From Paralichthys olivaceus (Eukaryota > Chordata > Actinopteri > Pleuronectiformes > Paralichthyidae), in contig NC_091110.1 in NCBI RefSeq assembly GCF_024713975.1, positions 18,257,501-18,321,500 of the forward strand: 64,000 nt of DNA, written 5' to 3'. The notes beneath the pieces were generated by a model. It did not search any database, was not told the DNA's origin, and was given only the letters and a program-made list of their open reading frames with translations. The translations under genes and the position numbers were made by a program. Within the stretch, counting starts at the first letter, position 1; each line of letters opens with the position of its first letter. Positions 57,137 through 64,000 of this stretch are shown here, in pieces.

Positions 57137-59375
57137 CGTTCCTCTGTCAGTCACGTATCTACAGAGGGAGCTTTTGTGGGACAATACATCTTGTTGTAAT
57201 TGTGGGATAAGATCAGCTGAATAGACGCTTGTTTGGAACAGCCCAACACAATTTTTTTGTTTTTAAAGGAATCCAAGATATTATATGTTGAACAGAGGAG
57301 GTACTGAGGGCAGCATAAATGAAGACAGATTATTCCTGCGTCTGTTTATTTTTTATGAAATGCAAACCTTTGTTTTTTGGCTTTAGCGATGAAGGTCCTG
57401 TAAGAAAAGGTGAAAAAGAAAGTAAAGGTCGCTCAGATCAGTAACAACATCCTGAGACTTGACTCCAGAAAATTAAAGAGCACAGCACTAATGACAGAGC
57501 TTTGACTCCCAGCCTGGATAACTGATCTTGGTGGGAAGGAGGCTTGGGGTCAACATTGTTAACACCTGGTCCTGCATCACTGATGTCGTTCCCATGAAAC
57601 GTGCATCAGCATTCAACCCGCGCCCAGCACTCCCTCCGCTGTTTGAGGGTTTTAATACTTTTCTCTTTCTCTTTTCTATAGATGACTTTTGAGGTGTCGA
57701 ACAGCGTGACCCTGCTGTTCGACTTCTGGAACGTGAACGGGCCTGTGGGTAAGTCACAGAGAGGCAGGAAATCTAATATTTTATCATCCAATATCTTGTA
57801 GTGTTGTATCAACCTTTAAGTTTTTATTTGTGGAGGAGCGGGCCCTTAAATGGCGACCCAGCACCTCGGGAAAAAATGCAGATATGATGTTCACGAGTCC
57901 ACCTGTCGCCCCAAGAAGACATATTTGTTATCCTTCAGCGTGTTGGTCAGTGTGCTGAGTATTAGATCCTAAACCACTCCTCGTATTTGGATAAAAATAT
58001 CCACATTTTTTCATGATGACACTAATAATTGGCCGGAGGTAGTTTACTCTTCCTTCAGGGCTTTAAATGGCAGCGTTTGTAACAGACTCCAGCTGCTTAA
58101 GTAAACTCTGTGTGTGTTTGTTGTTTGCAGGAATGGGGCTGTCGGTGTTTGTCGTCTTGCTCCTGACAGTTTTCTACGAGGTGCTTAAGGTTTGGAGGGT
58201 GTGGCTGGGAAATAAGTCAAAGCTGACACAGCCGTACCTCAGCCCCACGTCCCTCCACAGCGACTGCATCTCCACACTGGAGAGAAGCCCCTCCCAGTCC
58301 TCCGTGACCCCCATCGAGCCTTCTCCTCCAGCTCCAAGCACCAGGTACAGGTCAGGGCCCACGAGACACACAAAAAGAAAAACACTTTCAGGGACCAGAT
58401 CCTCATCAAATAGTAACTGCGGCCCAAGAGGTCAGATAATCAACCTTAAACCTTCTATTGGCGGGTTGCAGCCAACGTTGAGGTGCATTTACACCATCTA
58501 CTGTGATGGTGCACTGTTCCCGTAGGTACTGCAATGCCAGGTAGGGAGCGAGCCCCTCTTCCATCTCTCTGTTCCAAAAATCTATTAAATACATGGTTCA
58601 TGCATCTGACACGGCTGAGCCGTCTCCTTAAATTCAGCTTGAATAAGATGAACGACATATTTACACACTCATCGACATTAATGAGCCTGAACGATCCATG
58701 AAAACTCTCCATGTTTCAAAAAGAGATTCCAGGATCCACCTCGGACCTGGATCCACACCAAGAGCTGAGTCAAAATCTGTTCAGCAGAACAACAGCAACA
58801 AACAAACACAGACATAACATCCTTAATGGAGGTTATTATAACAAAATAAACTCAATAATAATAATTAAAGACAAATTAGGTTTCTCTGGAGAGACGTGGA
58901 TTCAGTGCTACTTGACTGGTTTGTGGAGGTTAACAACCGTGAGTCAGTAATTCTAGTTTTTCAGCATTTGTTTATACTGAGTATACACAGTGAGTACACA
59001 GTAGACAGTACACATTGTGTACTGAGTGCTCATCGCCTTGAGACAGAATGGACACCTTATTTTGTGTTTAAACGTTCTTAGAGTTGCCTCCTCTGTCATA
59101 AGAATACGTGTCCCTGCCTCGCTCAGTCCTCCGCTGCCTGAAGTATTAAAATTGGGTAAAAACGGAAGTTGTTATTCACTCACAAATTCTCATTTCTCCT
59201 GGTCCTCAGCTGGTTACTGCACGGTATCCAGACCGTCCTCCACATGCTGCAGGTGTCTCTCGGCTACATGCTGATGTTGTGCGTCATGACCTACAATGTC
59301 TGGATCTTCGTCGGTGTCATCATAGGTTCTGTGCTCGGTTATTTCATCTCGTTCCCTCTGCTGGGTCAAATCTGA
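55098..59375 (+). CDS. slc31a2: CTR2-type copper transporter SLC31A2 (4 exons)
   Basis: Low-affinity copper transporter family member of late endosomes and lysosomes, thought to modulate CTR1 and copper release. Exons: 55098-55106, 57682-57748, 58131-58344, 59210-59375; 456 nt, 151 residues (human 143). Seen: VTLLFDFWNVNGPVG, matching human AVLLFDFWSVHSPAG; TM1 LSVFVVLLLTVFYEVLKVW; a polar Ser/Pro-rich loop with no membrane character; TM2 GYMLMLCVMTYNVWIF with the M-x3-M copper-selectivity pair; TM3 with GxxxG-type packing (GVIIGSVLGYF). The Met-rich extracellular motifs of CTR1 are absent, so it is CTR2. Exon 1 gives only Met-Met-Ser; translation could instead begin at the Met that opens exon 2. 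Exon 3 has two in-phase donors 6 nt apart (58345 and 58351). It converges on niban2. Confidence 0.9.
55107..57681 (+). other. slc31a2 intron 1
   Basis: 2.6 kb with a dispersed-repeat fragment at 56613-56667 and a (CA)n tract at 57065-57133. No exon recognised. Confidence 0.5.
57065..57133. repeat. (CA)n microsatellite
   Basis: About 34 units in slc31a2 intron 1. Confidence 0.95.
58345..59209 (+). other. slc31a2 intron 3
   Basis: 0.86 kb, no recognised feature apart from the second donor at 58351. Confidence 0.5.
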
Positions 59376-60198
59376 TGGTATGGACAGTTCACAAATCTGG
59401 ATTTAAGACGGAGGAGCTGGTTTTTATTTTCTCTTGCTCTGGATACTAAATGGGAAACCACTCAATGACTCATTTCTGCATGTTGGTCTGTTGCTCTTTG
59501 GTTGGGTGTTTGTCAAATTTTAACTCTTGGGAAACAAGAAAGAGGGATCGTATTGCTTTTATGCTTAAAAATTAACTGCACAATAATACGGATAATAACA
59601 ATCTTCACCACTAATTTCAGTCCTCGGGACTCATTTCCTTTTTCCCTTCACACGCAGCAAAGGGGTTTAAATCATGCACATGCTGCGTTCCTTATACTCT
59701 AGTTTTATTTATTCACGGTAAAATGTTTTTGAAGGAGGAGAAATTGTCCTCGGAAACATGGAATGGGAAGTCTTCCACTGTTTGTAGCTTTCGTCATATT
59801 TTTCTGATCAGCACTGACGGCCGTTGAGTCACAGGTCATTTTAAGATTGTGCTCTGTCAGATGGAGGAACTGGACCATGTGATTTTTCTTTTTTCTTTTT
59901 TAGCTTGTAAACCTCTCACAGATGGGAATCATTCTCACGTGTGCATGGGGACAGTGAACGTAGGTCATGTGGTTCTGTGGAAATCATTGACAAACCGAGA
60001 AGCACATAAGTAAAGAAAAAAGCCAGTGCCTTGTAACTAACACTTTCAGATGTATTTTATTGAAATATGCTCCTCCTCTCTTTTGAGGAACTATTTTTGT
60101 AACTGATTCTGAAACATGAGAAGAAACGTGTGTCTGATCATCTGCTGTGTGTCACTTACTAAAATAAAAAATGTCTTGATTTAACATTTAAAATCAAG

Positions 60199-60204
60199 AA
60201 TAAA
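60199..60204 (+). terminator. Candidate slc31a2 polyadenylation signal
   Basis: AATAAA about 825 nt past the stop; another lies at 60163-60168. The 3'UTR holds no recognised element. Confidence 0.4.
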
Positions 60205-60503
60205 GTTGATAAAATGATTTATTTGACCTTCTATCTTACATACAACATGTTGGATTAAATCAACAGGACAAGGTGACGGTCTTGGGTTTGAATCTGAAGG
60301 CAGCGATGAGAGGGGATTTCACAACGGGTCACCAGCTCCTTTACTCATTTCATTAATAGAGACAAGACAGAATTGCACCTTGGTCTGTGAACTACACATA
60401 TTTACTCAATACATTGCAGTGAATTGCTGGTGTAGGATTTATATAATGTAGCATCTGAAAAAAAAAATGATTATGAATGACACAGCTTGAAAATACAGAA
60501 GGA

Positions 60504-60509
60504 TTTATT
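60504..60509 (-). terminator. Candidate niban2 polyadenylation signal
   Basis: AATAAA on the minus strand, about 1.46 kb past the niban2 stop. This is only a candidate: the intervening AT-rich stretch has other near-matches. Confidence 0.3.
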
Positions 60510-61971
60510 TTAGAAATTAAAGTCTAATATTTACAGTTTATCGAACCTCTTGGTTTTTATGGAACATTTGCATCATCAGTGCCCCTTTCATTATTCACAG
60601 AGACACAACGATTGTTTATACAAACGTGAGCAAATCTCTTCCACAAGGACAAATATCAGTGATACGGCCTCTTCTTTCATATGTATTTGTACACCGATAA
60701 GGACATCAGATAGTCTTAATTAAAAGCCAGTTCATCCCGGTCACATCGAACAAAACCAGACATCTGTGGAGTTTGAAACCAACAAAGCAGTGAATACGTT
60801 TGACTTTGGGTGAATTCTCCCTTTTACCCAGAAGAGATGGGATTAAATAATAAAAGACTGTTTTTAAACAGAGAAGTAGTCACTCTTTTGTCTTGTTACC
60901 ACTGAGACGGCCTCCTCTAATTACAAGTTCATCCAAATCCTACAAGCCAAAAAGTCAAAGTCACGTGAAACTAAACGTAATAAACTGGAAGAATCACTGT
61001 GGAAGAAACAATCATTCCCTGACAGATTTGCACTGAAACGTGTTGAAACATAAAGGCCATTTTGCAAATTTAAGAAATGCTCGCATGTTAAACAAATTGA
61101 ATGTTTAAAATAACATTTCACAAAACTAGTTAGAAAATATGTTTAAAAAACGGAAACATAGACGTTTAAAGCACTGATTGTCAACCTCACAGGGGTCACA
61201 GGATAATCTCTGGGGGTCTCCAGATAAAATATTCAAAATAAGATAACATATTTTAGACTGGGAATTCTTTTATTATTTATTTACAGAGTCAAAGTGTCGG
61301 TGAACAGGGACAGAAATTAATTTAGTGAAATTGGCTTGTGACTCATTTAATGTCAAAAATAAGAAAATGCTTATAAGACTTTTAACTGATTATGATTGTG
61401 GGTCGTGACTCGGGACAAGGTTGACAACCTCTGCTTTGAAGATACCAACCCAGAAGCATCTAAGGAATGATTATAGCGCCCCCTGCTGCCCAGGTAGAGG
61501 CTGTGATCATTAGAGAATGATTCATCTACCTGCACTGTAGTAAAAGCTCAATTTTTAAAAGATGTTTAAAAAAAACAAAATTTGAGATAAATTGAGAATA
61601 ATATCAATCTGATCTTATAACTGATGCAAACTTTGCGAGATAACTTTTATAACTCAGATGTAGTTGTTCTGTTAATTAAATATTTTTTGGCGAACACCAC
61701 TTTGGGAAAGTGGTCTCCGAGAGGATCCTTATTCAAATAAGATTTGCAGGATTTTGTTGTCGTTTACAGAAAATGCTGCAGAGAGGAACCAATCACCAAA
61801 GAGATGTTTCAGAAAGGGAAGTGGGGGGGAGTTGGTTTTGGACTGTGCAATTATAAACAAGAATTAAGACAAGAATTAAACCTTTAAATAAAATCTGAAT
61901 TCTTTCCTCTCCTCTCCCGTCACTCGGTTTTCTGTCTCCAGTTTCATAGTTATGTCCAGAACATCCTCTTC
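60510..61971 (-). other. Probable niban2 3'UTR
   Basis: Noncoding, AT-rich. It contains the CTCF-like motif at 61475-61491. Confidence 0.4.
61475..61491 (-). promoter_or_regulatory. CTCF-like core motif
   Basis: The minus strand reads GGGCAGCAGGGGGCGCT, a very close match to the CTCF core, between the converging slc31a2 and niban2 genes. Confidence 0.5.
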
Positions 61972-63912
61972 CTACGCTAAAAACACTTCCACATCTGCCG
62001 GGTCGATGATTTTGTCCTCCCCACTCAGGCCGTTTGTGATTGGCTGAGGCACACTTTCCTCCGCCTCCACATTGGTCTGTGACTGGAAGCCGCTGTCATC
62101 TCGCGAGCTGGAGTCTGTCGGCAGTGGTGGCGACTCCGAATCCGATTCTGCCGCACAGACCTCAGCAATCAGTCCACTATCGTCTTCCTGTGCCGCCATC
62201 TGACTTCCCTCAAGGATGGCCACCTCCTCCTGCTGCTCCTTATCAGACTTCTGCTTCATGCTTCCTACCAGCTGCCTGAGCATTGAATGCGGGGACGTCT
62301 TGTCTCGTGGAGATTTGCCGGGGACTTCCTCCACTATGGTGGTGACGTGTGTCACCTCCTCCTGCACTCCGTCCTCCGAGGTGATGATGCCTCTGGTCGG
62401 CTGTGTCCCGTTGGTTACGTCGCTCTCCTCCTCCTCCGACACCGGCAGCACCATCTCCACTATCGGGTTGATTAGGCCCCTGATTTCATTCACGCTGTCA
62501 GGAGACATGGGTTCTTTAGCAGGGCCCTCACTCTCCTCATCCTCCTCTTGCTCCTCCATATTACTATCAAACACCTCTGCGTCCTCCTCCGGGATGAGCT
62601 CCACCCCAGGAACCTCCAGACAGGACTCGTAGGGCAGAGGCACCCCATCCAGCTGGATCATGGACACCACTTGCCGGCGTCTACTCCCAGAACCCCCTCC
62701 TTCAATCATCCCACCAACAGAGTCGCCTGGCTCCTCGCCCCCGAATTTGGTAGCCCAGTCCACCGAGGGGTTTTCTCCAAGCAGGTGCAGGTTGGGGTCG
62801 CTGTTTGTCAGAACGATGCTGTCCCTGTAGAGGTTGTGTCTCCTCTGGACGGCCGCCTCCTTCACAGCTGGACACGTAAAGAAACAAAAAAATCAATCAC
62901 CGCATTCACATGTCCGATCACTCACCGTAACGATATCACACATCACTACCGCAAGTTTTGTTTTCTTCCTCACCCATCATTATGTCCTTGGTGACGGACT
63001 GCAGCACCACCTCCTCGAACATATTCTCCACCAGCAGAAAACGGGAGAAGTCTTCAAAGATCATCTCTTTGAAACGAGGCAGCTCCTGAGGACGGACGAG
63101 ACACGAATGAGCTTCAGGCAAAGTTGCCTGTTATTGCCTTCATTGTTTCTGATGCCTTCAGTTATCTCTGATCCCTGGACATCCTGACATGCAGGGTGTC
63201 TACCAAGTAAATTTAAGACCAAACTTGTGAAGAGGTGGAAACAGTCTCAGTACTTTGATAAAAAGTAGTAGTGGGGATAATGTGAGTCTGTGTTGGATGC
63301 TACTCACCGGTGAGCAGGAGGGGGAGAGCTGCTGGAGCATGTACGGGATGATGATCTGCAGCAGAGCCTCTCTGAAGAACTTCTTTCGCACCGTGCTGCT
63401 GTCGTAATCGTATTTCTGACGAGAGGTAACCAGACGTGCATTTAAAGATGTGACTCATAACAGCTTCTCTTAACTGCTGCACAAGCCATATTTCAACAAC
63501 TTATTCTTTAGGCTCAAGAGTAAAATATATAGTGCATCTAGATGGTAATACCTGACTTATCTTGGATTAACCACATTTTAAAATAATGAACTTTAACTGA
63601 CCTGCCCTGTAGCAGGGTGGAGGAAGAAAACTTGAAATTAAACCATCTGCATGATTGAGGACCACTAAGAATAACTGGACTGATGTAACTACAATACAGA
63701 AAACCTTTCTCCTCTCTTACATTGTCGTCCTTCACCATTGTTCCAGCTGTTAGCCGTAAACGTGTTTCTACTTTTTTTTTTTTATTTGTCAGCTTTACCT
63801 TGAGAACCCTGTCCTGACATCGCTGGATGTTCTTGCACATGTCGTCTTCTTCTTTGCCTTCCAAAGACTGGTGGAGCAGCTGCTCAAATGTGTAAACTGT
63901 ATTGTCCATTTG
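61972..63912 (-). CDS. niban2: Niban apoptosis regulator 2, 3' part (partial, runs off window)
   Basis: NIBAN2 (FAM129B/MINERVA) is a cytoplasmic and membrane-associated PH-domain protein linked to adherens junctions, ERK signalling and suppression of apoptosis. Four exons in transcript order: 63799-63912, 63308-63415, 62974-63085, 61972-62867, all in phase, giving the last 409 or so residues. Seen: NTVYTFEQLLHQSL, KYDYDSSTVRKKFFREALLQ, ELPRFKEMIFEDFSRFLLVEN, EEVVLQSVTKDI, AVKEAAVQRRHNLYRDS and NSDPNLHLL, all close to human NIBAN2. NIBAN1 diverges after KEAA, which excludes it. The long last exon is an acidic, Ser/Pro-rich, probably disordered tail (runs such as EEQEEDEESEG) that ends DVEVFLA. 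The N-terminal PH domain lies beyond 64000. At 63913-64000 only intron sequence is seen. Confidence 0.92.
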
Positions 63913-64000
63913 CTGTTGAAAAATAATATATTAACAAATAGCTTAAAGTTATGCAGAAGTATTTAAGGTTTATGTCACATCTTGTCCAGCAGGTGGGAGT

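Noticed and set aside
62040-62994. Several plus-strand frames opposite the niban2 last exon
   Set aside because: Shadows of a Ser/Glu/Pro-rich coding exon; no independent support.

Overview
The window is vertebrate nuclear DNA, almost certainly from a ray-finned (teleost) fish. Genes are split into short GT-AG exons, introns are crowded with long (CA)n/(TG)n tracts, and the encoded proteins match vertebrate families, including a six-cysteine astacin protease and a kringle-containing MuSK. There is no sign of operons, phage or CRISPR. All exon junctions were worked out by hand from splice sites, reading phase and family resemblance. No database search was possible.

Layout, left to right: (1) 1.4-11.7 kb, plus: lpar1, the lysophosphatidic acid receptor 1 GPCR, two coding exons around a 9.2 kb intron. 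(2) 17.5-38.3 kb, minus: musk, the muscle-specific receptor tyrosine kinase, 16 coding exons whose phases join into a 949-residue protein with signal peptide, three Ig domains, Frizzled-like CRD, kringle, TM and kinase. lpar1 and musk converge tail to tail, as in human 9q31. (3) 43.7-46.3 kb, plus: a compact ten-exon RASSF gene, best matched to rassf6. (4) 47.7-49.9 kb, plus: a nine-exon astacin metalloprotease of the hatching-enzyme/nephrosin type. (5) 50.3-52.8 kb, minus: a secreted cystatin-like gene with a degraded inhibitor loop. (6) 55.1-59.4 kb, plus: slc31a2, the CTR2 copper transporter, starting in a GC-rich promoter. (7) 62.0-63.9 kb, minus: the last four coding exons of niban2 (fam129b), running off the right edge. 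slc31a2 and niban2 also converge.

lpar1, musk, slc31a2 and niban2 are all on human 9q. The rassf6, astacin and cystatin genes between them are not, so this looks like a rearranged teleost neighbourhood.

The most interesting structure is inside musk. A 7-nt microexon is needed to join the third Ig domain to the CRD in frame. The same seven bases form the 3' end of a longer possible first exon with its own ATG and hydrophobic leader, which would give an Ig-less receptor starting at the CRD. Other points: TG tracts serving as the 3' splice-site context of several exons, a MITE inside a cystatin intron, CTCF-like motifs in several intergenic gaps and inside repeats, upstream ORFs before slc31a2, and a 16-bp AT-rich minisatellite next to the slc31a2 promoter.
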